From Lichenostomus cassidix (taxonomy: Eukaryota > Chordata > Aves > Passeriformes > Meliphagidae), in contig CM039211.1 of NCBI GenBank assembly GCA_008360975.2, positions 49,412,077-49,476,076 on the forward strand: DNA of 64,000 nt. The letters run 5' to 3'. The position numbers were made by a program, and so were the translations under genes. This document shows positions 1 through 13,053 of this stretch, piece by piece. Positions within the stretch are counted from its first letter, which is position 1, and each line of letters opens with the position of its first letter. The notes under the pieces are model-generated. The model ran no database searches. It saw only the letters and a program-made list of their open reading frames with translations, and was not told the origin of the DNA.

Positions 1-2510
1 TGTGCTTCTTTGGTAAATAGCTTCTCCTGGACTTCCTGTCGTTCTCCTTGTTTTCCTCTGAGCTCTTTTGAATGCTGCAATGTGTCCACCAGAGTGGTTC
101 CTGGCAGAGGTGTGGAATTTCATAGTGTCTGTGCAAATGCCACATATAGCTATGGAGTAACACATGCCTACTTCTTCTGCTGATAATTCTGTGCTTATTG
201 CTTGTTTTCTTAGGTATGCAGGAAGAGCAGTGTCAATGCAACCCACTTGATTCTGAACTTTTTTGAATCCTGGGTTTCCAAAATATGACTGTATTTGTGG
301 GTCCTGCAGGCTCCACTCTGACATTTTACCTACAGATATAATGCAACATGTCAGTATGAAATTGTCTTACTACTGGAATACAGATCTGACAGTAGTCATG
401 ACCTCATCTAGTCACCAGTCCGTCCATTCCACCTCATCTTCCAACTTTTACAGCTGTATGTTTGTCACCATCTAAATGAAAATACATCAAATAGCACTGG
501 ACTGTGAACAGACTCCTTTGGCCCATTGGAAATGCCTCCACTTATCATCTATCTTTGTAACTTCAAGGTCTAACAGCAGGCAGACATCTGAATATGAATC
601 TGCAAGGCTGATACACAAAGGTATCTACTGACCATGTTTGTATTTTTGGGCAGGGTTTATCTAGTGTCGTATTCAAAACTGGCCTGAAAACTCAGCTGAA
701 GTAATGCTTGGTAGAGATCCAGGATCTGTGTACTTCTTAATTCATTCCAGCCTTCAGAGCATGGCCAGTCTGCTATGGTTGATTAACACTAATTTTCCAG
801 AAGTTAAACAGTGAAGTATGTCATGAAGGCATTATTTAAAAAAAAAAAAAAAAAAAGTACCCTTCCTGGGTTTACTAGTTTTGCTTTTCTGTGCAAGACA
901 GAGACACAGTTTAGGCCAGTTGGTCAGATCCCTTACTGATCTGAGCTCCTTGCCTGACTCCCAGGACTGCTCACACTCAGGTATCTGAGGCCAATAGCAG
1001 TGGTTAGTTTTGTCCCCTCTGCCCCAGCCCCACCATATGGGCATGAAACACCCAGCCTGGCCCCAGGAATGCTTCTCGCTCTGCCTGCTGCTTTCTGCCC
1101 TGTGCACAGAGGGTGCAACTGCAACTTTGGGTGAAAATAAAGTTTTGAGAGCTCTTGCAGAGCTACACAGGTAAAAGCTTGCTTTGAGGCAAGAAGGGCA
1201 GCTGGCATACTGGAGGGTTTCAGGATGAAGGGGAGCTGGAAGGGATAAACAAGTAGCAACACATGTGGTAACAGCAGCATTTGAGGATCAGCAAGGCTGC
1301 TTGTACCTGTGTGGTGGAGCAGTAGGATGGAGGCTGAGGGAGCAGGCTGGATTGGTGGAACAGTGCGTTTTGAGCTGGAGGCTCTGTTGAAAGAGTGAAA
1401 ACATCCAGCGAATCTAATGAAATAATCCTGTACCTCTGAATACATGATTCTTTATTCATGCAAATGTCCCAAGAAACACTTGACACAAAAAAAGGCTTTC
1501 CCTGTGGGAAAAGAGGGAGCCCAGTCAGCACACCACAAACATCTGACAAAAGTCCTCCATTTCTTTCAGTGGAGAGAAATAAAAGAAAAAGCAGATTCGG
1601 GAGCTGAGAGGTGAAAATTTGAACAAAGGTGAAGTTCAGTGGGTTAGTGCCATTGAATGATTTATATCTTCTCAGCTCTATCGTGGTGAAGATAATAAAA
1701 TAGAAATAGGATTACGGGGAAATGATCCCTGGGAGGTTATGTGCACTGTGTTTTTCTTAATGTATTTACTGAGAACTTCACTGACTCAAAGGATTTTGCA
1801 CATATCAATGCTTTTTGTGATATTTTACCTTTTATGTGACAGCTCAGTTGCGTATGAAGTCAATGCAAACAGCTAGTGCTTTTTTCTCTGTAGACACAGA
1901 GTTTTGAATTACTGGCCATCAGACTGGGACCGGCTGCACTTTTATGTACATATTCTCTTCACCTCTCCTTCCCAATGAGCTGTGGATTGACAGCTATTTT
2001 TGTACTCAGTTTTACTATACTATTCTATTTACTCGATGCAAATTCTTCCACAGTGATAAGATATTGCTACTAAAAATGAAGCTCAAATGGACTGAAATAA
2101 CTGACAATTTCTCACTTGTGGAGAAATTAATTTCCAAATAAACCCTACCATTGTATTTAATTCAATGGTGGAAAAGCAAACCTGAGGAAATAATAAGAAT
2201 TTAAAAAACCAAACCTAAACAAAAAGCCACACACCCACACACAACAAAGCCCAGCTATTTATTGTACAGGGTTTTCTAAAGGCAGAAAAAATTACAAATG
2301 TCTTATTAAAAGATATCCCATATCTCAGAGGCAACACAGACAACCACATGATGTGGTAGTTTCTATAGTGACTACTCGCTTTCCTTTGAAAGTTCTCTAA
2401 GCAATCAGACAAAACCAGAGCAACTGGCTGTGCTGCTGTGTAATTATTTCCCCTCATCCTCCCCCAAAACCACTGAATACACAGATTTTCTTCCCTTGAA
2501 TTGGAAATGC
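1..2510. other. Intergenic DNA, no gene seen
   Basis: No coding exon, RNA gene or recognisable transposon was found. Open frames here are short, overlap on both strands and lack any family resemblance. The only structural feature is a poly(A) run at about 838-856. Confidence 0.6.
838..856. repeat. Poly(A) homopolymer run
   Basis: An uninterrupted A run of about 19 bases. It could be the remnant of a retroposed tail, but no retrocopy body or target-site duplication is recognisable beside it, so it is listed only as low-complexity sequence. Confidence 0.8.
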
Positions 2511-2517
2511 CCCTCCC

Positions 2518-2747
2518 TATAAAACAGCCTTTGTTGCATGAGAGAAAGGAGGGGGAGGTGTCAGAGGCAGCTCAGCGGCGCTCTGGAGAGCAGAAAATCA
2601 GTCATGTTGCTGAAGTGGCTGCTGGCTTGTAGTCTGGCATGTGGCTCCAGCGGGACCCTCGGTGGGAATGCTGCCGTCAGGCACACCCGTCAGGCATGCC
2701 ATCCCTTCCCATCACAGCCATCCCAGACGTTGGACCAAGCTGGATAA
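2518..2747 (+). other. Weak promoter/first-exon candidate with signal-peptide-like ORF
   Basis: A TATAAAA box (2518-2524) is followed about 80 bases later by an ATG at 2604 with G at -3. The frame opens with a basic residue and a hydrophobic core (MLLKWLLACSLACGSSG), which resembles a secretory signal peptide. It ends after 47 codons at 2747. The local DNA is more GC-rich than its surroundings. A possible donor (CTCG/GTGGGA) lies near 2660, but no second exon can be linked to it and no known protein is recognised. It may well be chance. Confidence 0.15.
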
Positions 2748-2749
2748 TG

Positions 2750-5700
2750 TAAACAGCACCAACAAAAGCACAGTGCAACACCTGGGCTTCCTGAAAACCT
2801 CCGGACTGTGCCGTGGACCAACACAGAGCACAGTTGCGGACCTTGAGAGTGAGATACACGCTGATAGTTTCAAGGAAAAATTAAAGTTGGTGGTTTCTGG
2901 TTTGCTTTTTTTATTCCCCCCTAAGCCCTTTGTTCTCTTCTAGCATGTTTGCCCCACTTTTATTCGATAGGCATTTAACAGCAACACTTTTTCGCTTTGC
3001 TATATATGTACTTCTGTGGTAGAGTGTTGAGTGAAGTCACATTCTTGACTCTTCCTGTAAGTTTCCAGCTGACTTTTATGAATGAGCACTAATTCCTAGA
3101 GAACAGAGAATCAGAGCCAGACTTAGCAGAAGTTTAATTCTTTTTTCCCTCATGGCTGCTCCTTTATTAGTAGTGTACCCCTTGACATTGTTACTCTGCA
3201 CTTCAAGACTTACCAGATAATCCCCTGTGGCTGATTGACAAGAAGTGAATATAAACACTTTAGTTATCAGGGAAAAAAACTAAACTATTTGATCTGCAAA
3301 GAAATATGATTCACCTGACAGCACAGACTGCACTAGCATTGAGTTTAACCTCCTCTCTAAAGCAATAATGTTCCCAGTATGTCCTGGGTAGTTATGAGTG
3401 AATAGTTCAGTGGTGCATGATTTATTTTATTTTTTTCAGTGCTCCTTCTTCTTCCAGAATGGTAGTGAGACAATCCTCATTTCCTATCTTTGAGCTTCTC
3501 AGTAAAACTTCCCTCTTCTTCCTGAACTCTGGATTTATGGCACACATTTTGAGAATTCAGTGCTTTAAGATGGAGACATGTTGACTAGACCGTGAATCAT
3601 GTGGCCCTGTTCTGTTGTGTTTAGGGTTTCATGCCTTTTCTGGATGGAAATAGCTTGTGATTAAAAGCTTGGGAGATAATTCTGTTTGGAGAATGATGCT
3701 TTGGGTATCAAACCTGTGAATTTGAAATTTGCTGTCTTCAAGTACCATGAAAATAAAGCAAAATTGCACTGATAATCACAGGAAATTAGCACAAAGGTAA
3801 AGAGTGTACCCCAAGGAGCAGTCAGAGAAAAACATGTGCATACCTTTGTTCATGGTATTTTAAAAAATAAATTTTCACTCTGACTGTGAATTGTTCTTTT
3901 GGTAATTAGTTCTATTTTTGCTGAATAATGTTCTGGTACTAAAATGCAGTACAATTATGCTGTGAGTTTGGAAGGACAATAATGGTTTTGATGTATTAGT
4001 ATTCTAATATTGAGTAAGACAAAAACTTTGAAAGGAAAAAGAGTTGTTGCAGGATGAGTTTTTGGCAAGAGAAGTAACATCAAAATTGCTGTTCTTAACA
4101 TACAATGAACTTAGATAATGTTTTAATTAAAAGAAAGTGTGCTATCAAAGTAGTCCTTAACTGCCTTTAAGTTGAGGAGATTGAGTTGTGAATGAGATTG
4201 TGATCTCAGTAATTCATATTCAGTCTATTGCAATATTTTGCTTCAGGATCTGTGACAAATCTAGTTGTTCTACAAACACTTCATAAAGAAACACTATAAC
4301 GTAACATGGTAACCACATGTAAATACTAAAGAATTGGCGACAAGCTGGTAAAAATAGTGGTTGCAGCAGTGCTCCAGAAATTACGAAAGCCAGTTTTAAT
4401 ATCTCACTCTGCCACAGACTGTCTCTGAGACCTTGAAAAGACCCTTAGAGCTGGGTCAACATGAAGCAGCCTGTGGTACATGGTCAGAGCTGCAATAATC
4501 TCAGTGATGCAGCCATCCATAGGGCAGGCTCCAAAGTTAGTCTGGTGTAAGTTAATTTTTATTTGAATGGCTTATTGCCTTCTCAGAGAGGAATATATGG
4601 GTAAGAGCAATAATGTTCATGGCTGAGATTCTCAGTATTTCTCAGAGCTGACCTCATTTCCCTCTGTGGGATCAGAATCAAAGTAATGCAAGTTGGCTTT
4701 GAAAGTCTATCTTTAAAAGTCATTTGAACATTGCTGCTAGTATCAACTGGTTTGTTTGCAACAGCAACAGAATGTGTCATCCTCATTATTTCTGTGATTT
4801 GCATATTGTCATTGTAAGAATGTTGGAAGAATAGAAATAAATCATTTAATAGAAAAGTTTATTGGTTTACTACCTGCCAGAGTTTGTTTACAGATTTTAA
4901 GTGAATACGTTAAAGAAGAAATCAGCTGTGTGATTTATTGAAACGTTTACCACCTCAGCTTACCTCACTGGAACACAGATGCATTTGTAAGATTTACATG
5001 AAGGCTGGAGAGGAGCTTGGGGAAACCATGCATTTTTTTTCAGGATGCCCAGGCAGGCTTTTGTGTGAAAGAGCATGTTTGTTTCAGAGATCACCTTCCT
5101 GATACATATCCAGTCTTCTCAGGAGACAGGAGTAGTGACAGACCTTGCTGCTGTGACTCATGTGACAGCTCTGTAACCCCATGCTTCCTGCAACCTGGGA
5201 GGGATCAGTCGCTTCAGCATTTTCTGTGCTTGTAAGGAATTGGGTTTCCTGGCTTTTTTTCTCCCAGGTCTCAGCTTGAGTCCCTCTAACGTGTAGTGCT
5301 GTCACCTACTAGTCCCAGGCAAACAGTGGAGTGGGTTAGTTTTCTCTTGCTATTTCACCCTGGCTGTACTGATTGCAAATGCATCTACATATTTCTAGTG
5401 TGTAAGGGAGGAGTGTCTCCCAGGTACAAGGGTCTGCTTCATCCCACCCCAGGGTAATGACTCTCCCATTACATTTTCACATCTTTCATGCTTCATTTTG
5501 TGCATACAAGTGCTCACTTTCAATGAAAGCTCAGTTATTTCCCCATTGTAAAATTGAGTTTTGAATTGCCTGCAAGATTTTGTCATGATCTGAAATCAGA
5601 AGAAAGAAAAATTACGACAAGATTTTTCAACTTATTAAATGCACCTCTGCAGGTCACCCAGTGCAAATATGGCCTTTCACTGGGGGTAATAAGTTTGCAG

Positions 5701-6400
5701 CGACCTTACCAGCAGGTCAGATGGGATGCAAAACAGGCAACGCTTGCTTCAGGGAAGGGCAGATGAAGGTTGTATATGCTCTCTTGACTGATTTGTATCT
5801 GGCAGCAGGGAGAAGGATTCATTAGAAGAGTGCTTTCCTGAGATGCAGGTGAGCTATTGGGGCTCCTCTGGGGTAATTGCTGCACCATGTTCTATGTCCC
5901 TAGAAGAAGCCTGAGGGCTGAGAGTCATCAAATGATAACCTGATATGAGACAGCAGGCACACTCACTGCTATGAATGTGTAGATTGCAGGATATGGGATC
6001 ATCCTGCAGGTACAAGTACCCAAAAATGTCATGTCCCAAAGCTCTCTTTCCTGAAGTAACTCAAGGAAATCTGATATATCTGGTATTAAAGAGATACCCA
6101 GGATTATAAGATACTCTGGTTGAATGTCATTTGCATCATAAAAGTGATTAAAATAACCCGTCCACAAAGCCAACTAATTCTTAGCATTAGAAAACAGGAA
6201 AGCAGAAGTAATTTTCTTAGATCAGATGGATAGATGCAACTAAAAACATCTGGTTTTTACCAAGTCTGGTAGCATAAGAGGAAGTTCCCAAATTGTTAAT
6301 GAGACATCATTTGTCTCAGATGATAATACTGCCAAAAAATTGTTAACGCACTGAATTAGCAAGACAATTTAATAGCTAACTGTGACTCTCTGTTGATACT
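2750..6400. other. Intergenic DNA, nothing recognised
   Basis: AT-rich sequence with scattered short open frames on both strands. No repeat family, exon structure or RNA gene is recognised. Confidence 0.6.
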
Positions 6401-6404
6401 TCAA

Positions 6405-6458
6405 TATTCTTAACAATGACAGAGTATTGTTTATTCTTAACAATGACAGAGTATTGTT
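6405..6458. repeat. Perfect 27-bp tandem duplication
   Basis: Two head-to-tail identical 27-bp units (6405-6431 and 6432-6458), each beginning TATTCTTAACAATG. Lack of divergence suggests a recent slippage or repair event. Confidence 0.9.
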
Positions 6459-6474
6459 GAGTATTGCTGGAGAT

Positions 6475-6592
6475 GTTAAAAACTCACCTGGACATGCTCA
6501 GGGGCAACCTGCTGCCCCAGACCCTGCTGGGCCAGGGGATGGGACTAGAGGATCTCCAAAGGTGCCTACCAGTCCCTAGAATTTTGTGATTC
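6475..6592 (+). mobile_element. CR1 LINE 3' end fragment
   Basis: This is a 5'-truncated CR1 retrotransposon 3' tail in sense orientation. It shows the typical run of a CACCTGGACATG-like segment, then GGACTAGAGGATCTCCAAAGG, ending in an ATTTTGTGATTC tail. It is diverged and non-coding. Confidence 0.75.
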
Positions 6593-6700
6593 CTTTTTGC
6601 CTAATGCTAAAGCTGCTATTGACTATTCCCATTCTCCTCACTTCCCTGTCCCCCCCTCCCCAAAAGTGAACAGATTTGATAGTCACACCTGTCTTCTGGG

Positions 6701-6758
6701 TTTAGTGAGCAATTACAAATTACATTATATTTAGTGAGCAATTATAAATTATAAACAA
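6701..6758. repeat. Imperfect 29-bp tandem duplication
   Basis: TTTAGTGAGCAATTA recurs at 6701 and 6730 with a similar AT-rich continuation, giving two diverged units of about 29 bp. Confidence 0.75.
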
Positions 6759-6759
6759 A

Positions 6760-9265
6760 ACATTTTAAGAGGGATAAATAGCATTTCAAATTTTAAAATA
6801 TGGGGCCTAGAAAGAAAGCCAAGGCTGAAAACAGTAGGTTAAAAGAAAAAGACTCAAAATGAGATTATTTATTCCTTGGAAAATGCATCAGAGCATTTGA
6901 ATGGCAAGTCAGGGGAAAATGAGATAGACCTAGATGGGCCTGGTTGGTAATGCCCTAGTGAGGCAAGAGGTTTGCTTTTTTTCAAAAAAAGGCAATGATC
7001 CCATGTAGACAGAGAATATCCCACTGAGCACAAACCATCTGCTTCGTTTGTGGCCATGCCAGCCTTTGAGATACTGATCTAACTGGTTTGTTCTTTCCAT
7101 CAGTTTGTTGGGGGAAACCCTGATGGCACAACACCAGGGATCCAGGGCAGGCTGACCTGGTTGATCCTTGAAGTAACAAAACTGCTGTTGGGTGCAGTTG
7201 GGTGCAGGGGTCCTTCCAGGGAAGGCATGATTGGGATGGCTGGAAAAAGAAAGGGTGAGTCCCACCAGGCCATCAGTTAATCTGAGTTAATTGCATTGCT
7301 GCTCTGCTCTGTGCTGCTGCCAATGCTCAATTAGGATTGGTTGTGACTGTATTATGCCAGATCTTAGCCCAGGTGATAAAGGCAACCAAGAGTAAAATCA
7401 GACATTGTCTCTAATTCAGCATTTTCAGCTGTCAAAAGAAAGATTTGATTCCTCATGGGTAGGTGCTGATTATAGGACTTGTGAAGGAATAGATGGCACA
7501 AGATTTCTAAGGAATTTCCTGATTGATAGAGAGCCAAATTCTCATGGAACCACTTTCGAAGTCACTGGGATGAAAGAAGTTAGGGTTAAATACGTAACTT
7601 CTTGCTGATGCTACTGCTAGTATGTAAGAACTCTCATTTTCCTTGTGCTAAGGACAAAATAAAAGTGGCTTTTACAGTCTTGATTAAAATTCCACCCTGA
7701 AGCACAAAAGTAAGGTTCAGACACTTGAATTTGTGATTTTTCCCTGTCCAATCTCTCTGAAAGGCCACCTGTTCCTTTATTATTTCTCAATTATCCAGGA
7801 TATTTTGGCTGTGTTGGCCAAATGAAAAATGTCTTTGCATGAATCTTGTGTATACTGAAAAGTTGCAGAACTGAAGTAGCCATAGTAACTGCAGGGAAAC
7901 TTCATCTCCACTTGTTGGAAAAAGATCCATGACCTGGAATAAGTGCTGCATAGGATAAAAGTTCTGTGACCAGCTGTCCACAGCAAAACAGACAGCAACA
8001 AGTCTAATGCGGCAGCGTGTCTTGCAATGAGATTTTGTTGTTACCAGGTGTCCATGACAGTGATTTTACAATGAAGAATATGCAGGAAGAGGACAAAAAT
8101 CAAAATGGTATTTTGTTATTCCTGACTTTTAAAGGATAGTTGCAAGAAAAAAAAAAATTGTAGGAATTAAAACAGGAAACACTGACATGCATCATTATAT
8201 TTTAAAAATCAGCACTAATAGAAGGAGGAATGCTGAAAGGGATTGCACAAGTGATTGACGCAGACCTGGTGCACATCAATTCCATTAAGACAGTGAGGTG
8301 ACTGGTAGACCTGAAATACTCTGCCAACACTACTTTATTTAATTTGCCAAATCCAGCCCTTCTCTTGCTCTGGCATCTGTGCCTAGTTCAGTAGCCAGAG
8401 AGTGGATGCTGCTGCCAAGGGAAGAGCAATGCTGGAGGGTACTGTGAGGACTTGGTTTGTGACCATTCCTCCTGCACAGCAAGACATTCTTCTTCCCTCT
8501 GAGGAAGTGGCTGGAAAGTGCAGGGGAGGCAGTGAAAACCCTCATCTGTTCTGACAGCAAGATTTATTGACTCTGGAGAATATTGCCTTTTACAGTGATC
8601 TGCTGCCTTTTCCAGCTAATGCAACTTGAATCTGAACCTGGAAAATCTACAATGCTTTTTTAGATCAATACAAGCCTGCCCAGAAGTACATCACTTATGA
8701 AGTTGCCAAAAAATGGAGAAAAGACAAGGTTAGGTAATTCAGCTACAGAGCTAGGAATAATAAAAATGCTTTGGAGATGAAGCTTTATTTTGCTATGGAG
8801 TAATCCAGTTGTTTGAGATATCAAGAAGAGATCACAAAATGTGCTCTAGCCTAATGTTTTTTAACTACAAACAAAAATTCTGAATGAGAATAACACTGAA
8901 AAGTCACCTTTTAAAAAAAATCTTCATGGTTTCTAAGGGAAGATAAGCATTAGCCCAAATAGCACAGTTGAGTTCTGAGAGAGAAATTTCCACATAAACA
9001 TAAAATTTCCCACATAAAACACATTTTAGAAATTGTGTTTGCAACTTAGACCTTAATTGTTCTTTGTCAGTGGGCCAGTCTAGGAGACTTGCCTAGTCTC
9101 TATCATACCTGCCTTTATCCTCAAGGCTATAGCTCAGGATCTGAGAGGTAAGGATACCTGTTACTTCAAGGCAAGTTATATCATAATTGTCTATTATGTT
9201 CTGTGGTGTTTTCTCTTTTTAGGGAGTGGGGTTTAGATGAGAATCTTGCCTGAGATGTCCTGCTG
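6760..9265. other. Intergenic DNA, nothing recognised
   Basis: No exon, RNA gene or dated repeat was recognised. Open frames of 60-111 codons on the minus strand around 6.9-7.3 kb are in ordinary-composition DNA and show no family features. Confidence 0.55.
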
Positions 9266-9268
9266 AGG

Positions 9269-9780
9269 CAAATTGAGTGCAGTGTTAGTCACCACAATGT
9301 AAGAAAGATACTAAGCCATCAAAGAGCATCCAAAGGAGCATCATGAGGGTGGTGAAGGGCATTCAGGTGAAGTTGCATGAGGAGTGAATGAGGTCACTTG
9401 GTTTGCTGGGCCTGGAGAAGACTGAGGGGAGACCTCATTGCAGTCTACAGCTTCCTCGTAAGGGGAAGAGGAGGGGATCTGATCTCTTCTCTCTGGTGAC
9501 CAGTGATAAAACCTGAGGAAACAGCCTGAAGCTGGGTCAAGGGAGGTTTGGGTTGGATAAAATGAAATGATTTTTCACCCAGAGAGTGGTTGGGCACTGG
9601 AATGGGGTCCCCAGAGAAATGTTCACACCACCGTCCTGAAGCATTCAGGAAGTGTTTGGACAATGCTCTCAGGCACATGGTGTGATTCTTGGGGGGTATC
9701 CCATGCAGGGCCAGGAGCTGAACTTGATCCTTGTGGGGCTCTTCCAATTCAGCATACTCTGTGATTCTGTGATTCTGTGA
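9269..9780 (+). mobile_element. CR1-J-like LINE, 3' end copy
   Basis: This is a 5'-truncated CR1 copy of about 510 bp in sense orientation. It contains the characteristic stretch ...GGAGAAGACTGAGGGGAGACCTC (near 9412), the segment around TTTGGACAATGCTCTCAGGC (near 9655), and a 3' terminus of repeated TGTGATTC octamers (9759-9780), which is the CR1 tail in place of poly(A). It covers the end of ORF2 and the 3' UTR. No intact reading frame remains. Related copies occur at 31.1, 35.1 and 54.1 kb on the opposite strand. Confidence 0.9.
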
Positions 9781-9865
9781 AGAGTCGTGTAGATGCAGCC
9801 TTTCAGTTCTTAAAATGGTCTTATAAAAGAGATGGGGAGAGGTTCTTTTACATAGGCAGATAGTT

Positions 9866-10394
9866 GCAAGAAAAACAAGAATTATTTTAAACTAAAAGAA
9901 GGGAGGTTTGGTGTGGCTAGCACAGGTCTTTCCCATGAGAAATCCTTTTGTGTTTTATAAATAAAGATAAGGTTTGGATGTTATTAAAAACAGTGTCCCA
10001 AGACTTGGACGGTGCAGACCTGGCCAATCAGGCCTAGGGGGAGGTTTTTGACTGACCAATCTGGGTGACTTTTGAAAACTCTATATATATGATGAAATCA
10101 AAACAATAAAGGGCTTTTCCTTCTTGCCACTGAGAACTGGATTCTCCTCTCTGCTAGCGGCTCAACAGCGACAGTTCGGATTAGATGTTAGGGGGGAATT
10201 CTTTACTGTGAGTGTGGTGAAACATGGTCACAGGTTGGCCAGAGACACTGGAATGCTGCATTCCTTGCAGTGTTCAAGGCCAGGCTGGATGAAGCTCTGA
10301 GCAGCCTGATCTAGTGGAAGGTGCCCCTGCCCATGGCAGGGGTGTTGGAACTAGATAATCCTTAAGGTCTGTTCTAAGCCAAACCATTCTAAAA
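9866..10394 (+). mobile_element. CR1 LINE 3' fragment, split by an LTR
   Basis: A CR1 3' end in sense orientation is interrupted by a later LTR. The left part ends with TTTTAAACTAAAAGAAGGGAG and the right part resumes with GATTAGATGTTAGG, which are adjacent in the CR1 family. The right part continues through GTTCAAGGCCAGGCTGGATG and the near-terminal ACCATTCTAAAA. The left boundary (about 9866) is approximate. Confidence 0.8.
9912..10173 (+). mobile_element. Solo LTR (262 bp) of an endogenous retrovirus, nested in CR1
   Basis: The element begins TGT (9912) and ends ACA (10173), as retroviral LTRs do. It has a TATA-like motif (CTATATATATG near 10081) and an AATAAA poly(A) signal (near 10106) in the right order for U3-R-U5. 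It is flanked by near-identical hexamers, GTTTGG at 9906-9911 and GTTCGG at 10174-10179, as expected for a 6-bp target duplication with one substitution. The interruption of a CR1 at exactly these points supports the boundaries. No internal viral sequence remains, so it is a solo LTR. The family is not recognised. A 6-bp duplication fits an ERVK/alpharetrovirus-like integrase, which is an inference. Confidence 0.8.
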
Positions 10395-12375
10395 ATCCCA
10401 AGGGCTCCATTTTTTTAAAATTTTAATTTCAGCTCTTTTGTTTCATCAGGGCTTCCCCTGTCTCCCCACTTTACCTCAATCAGCTAGGTTGCTCTGGGCC
10501 TCTAGTAAACACTGGTAAGCATGGATTGTACGTTTTCCTAGGATGCCAGCTTAACTCTCAGTTGCATGGATGACACGTGAATTCCACTGTCACCTTCTTG
10601 CCCCTGGTTCTTGATTTTTTTCTAGAAATATGTTCCTAACATACTGTTACAGAATCTCAAAGTCCTCTAACTTCAGGTTCAGTAAAGATGCTGTTGTTCT
10701 GACCAGTGCCAAAGTCATTAGAACTTGTATGAATTGCCAGTAATTGTCATGTAGCTAGCAGGACAACCTAAGTACCAGTTCAGTAGCCAGGTAAATATAA
10801 GAAGGCCTGTGCCACTGAATTCTGGCCAATTTTTCATATTTCAGCCCTTTGCTACTCTTGAAGGCTGTGCCCATTTAGGGGAAGCCACCACAAGGTTTCC
10901 ATTCTGCTGCACCCAGGGGAATCAAGATATCCATCGGTGATGGGGGCAATTGCATATGGCCATGCCACTACACACTTTCAGAGTATTACTGGTGGGGTAA
11001 TGGGCAGCAGGCAGAAGACTTTTTTAAACTGTGGTTGCCTTCCACAAATTACTTTTAGGTTCCACCTAAAACCCTGAAAAATTGTGTAGTCTCCTAAATG
11101 GTGCTCACAGGTAGAACTTCCAAGTCTGGGTGTAAAGAGGCTCTTTCAGGGGAGTATCTGCAGCAACACCATCCAAGTAGTCTTGTGCTCATCCTATCCT
11201 CCTCCTGATAATCCTTCCCCTTGTCAGAGGCACTGATGCAGAGCTCACACTGCTGCTCTCTGAACACAGTCTGCATATCTTGTGTAAACTCCATTCTTCA
11301 GGCTGCTGGTAAACAACGCAAATGTAAGATCCTGAGTGGCTAGTGTTTAATGAATTGCTGAAATAAAAGCAAAATGGCTTTTTGCCTCTGTTTTGTAACA
11401 TGCCATGTCCCAGCACTGCAGTTTGGACCTTGCTGCCAAACACTGCTGAGTTCTAGAACTCACCCAGTCCCCATCTGGCTTCTGAATCACTTCATGCAAG
11501 CACCTAGGGCCCACTGAGGAGAGCTGTGAGATACTGTGAGCTGTAAAGATATGAAGAAAATTACAGAAATGCTTACAGAAGAGTCAACAAAAACATGTGT
11601 TAGGGAAGCATCAAGAGGGTCATTCCCAATAGGCCTTTATTTTTTTTTTGGTGAGTGAAATGTACTTGACAATCCAAAGGCAAGTTAGGGTCCTCCAGAA
11701 TAAACGTCCAAGCTCAGGCATTTTATAATTTTCCATCACTACTTTTCCAATACAGCTGCAATGGATTGCAAAGCATTTCACAGATGCCAAGCATCTGTGA
11801 TTCAACCCTTTCGCCTGACATTCTGCAAACAAATGCGTTCATTTCAACAAAGGTCATAAGTTAAAGGGAAGCAGGAGAGCTATAAAATGAAAATGTATGC
11901 TATCTGAAACACTGTGACAGAAACAATATAGAACAGATATTGGTAATGCAATGTAAACATTGGATGCAAGTCCAGTAACAAAGCTAGAAAAACAGCATTT
12001 CAGCCAGCAGAACCCTGAAAGAAGAACTGGAACTGTGAAAAAGGGTTTTAAGCTTGTCAGCCTCTGTTTTGCCCCAGTGGTTTGAAATTGCAGCAGCAGG
12101 GGTTCTTGTTTACAAAGGACATCTTTCATCTCCATGCTGCCAGAGAGAGTGAAAGGCACCACACACTCATTTTTTGTCATGGACACTTTGAACAGTGAGG
12201 CAAATCAGAAGGGAAGGTGGAGCAAGGGCCTTTGAGAAAGTAAGGGAGAAATGCTATGGGATAATAGGTAGTGAGCTGAAAATGGGCTTGCAGACCACTC
12301 TTTACAGAGCCAGACCTGCTGCATTTGTTGCTGCTTTGTGGTGGTGTGGCATTTCCCCAGGGAATGTCACATGTA

Positions 12376-12393
12376 TGTGTGTGTGTGTGTGTG
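12376..12393. repeat. (TG)9 microsatellite
   Basis: Eighteen bases of uninterrupted TG dinucleotides, preceded by ATGTA. Confidence 0.9.
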
Positions 12394-13037
12394 CCCTTGC
12401 TATTCTTATTCAGCTTTCTCAGAAGCAGCCCACAGAGCACAGCTGAAAGGCCCTGGTGAAGATCCTGATTAGTGCCCCAGTTTTAATTGGGGATGCTCAC
12501 TTGCCAAGTCTAGAGTTCATTTAAAATTTGATCTGGAGGTTGTTTGCTGTTCATGAAAGGTTAGACACTACGAAGCGAACATTTAGACTCAGCTGGAAAA
12601 GTTTAGTGTAGAATATTAATTGTCCTTGGTTTGTAAAAGAATGTTGGCAAATCCTCAATTTTACTTCTCCAAATGAATGGTAATTGTGTTTGCTGGGTTT
12701 CAATTGGGATTAGTAATACTTTGTTTTTACATCCCAAATCAATCTGAATTAGCTTAATTCTCTGAGTGATTAAATGATTGCCCCATTTCAGTAGTGTCAC
12801 TTATTGCTTACATATTGGATGAAAACAGAGACTCCCCCTCATTTTATTTTTGCTCACTGCTACCTCTGAGTTTGAGCTGGTGAGTGGAAAAGGTCAAAAT
12901 ACCAGCAAGATTCAAACTGGTGTTTGAGTCCCCATGTATATATGCTGAGCCTTCCTTTATATCTGCTTTCAGAATTAGCATTTCTGTATGTATGCAAAGG
13001 CCAACTAGGAAGTACCTGACAATGGATGTAGGAATTT

Positions 13038-13053
13038 GAATGAATGAATGAAT
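13038..13053. repeat. (GAAT)4 microsatellite
   Basis: Four perfect GAAT units. Confidence 0.9.
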
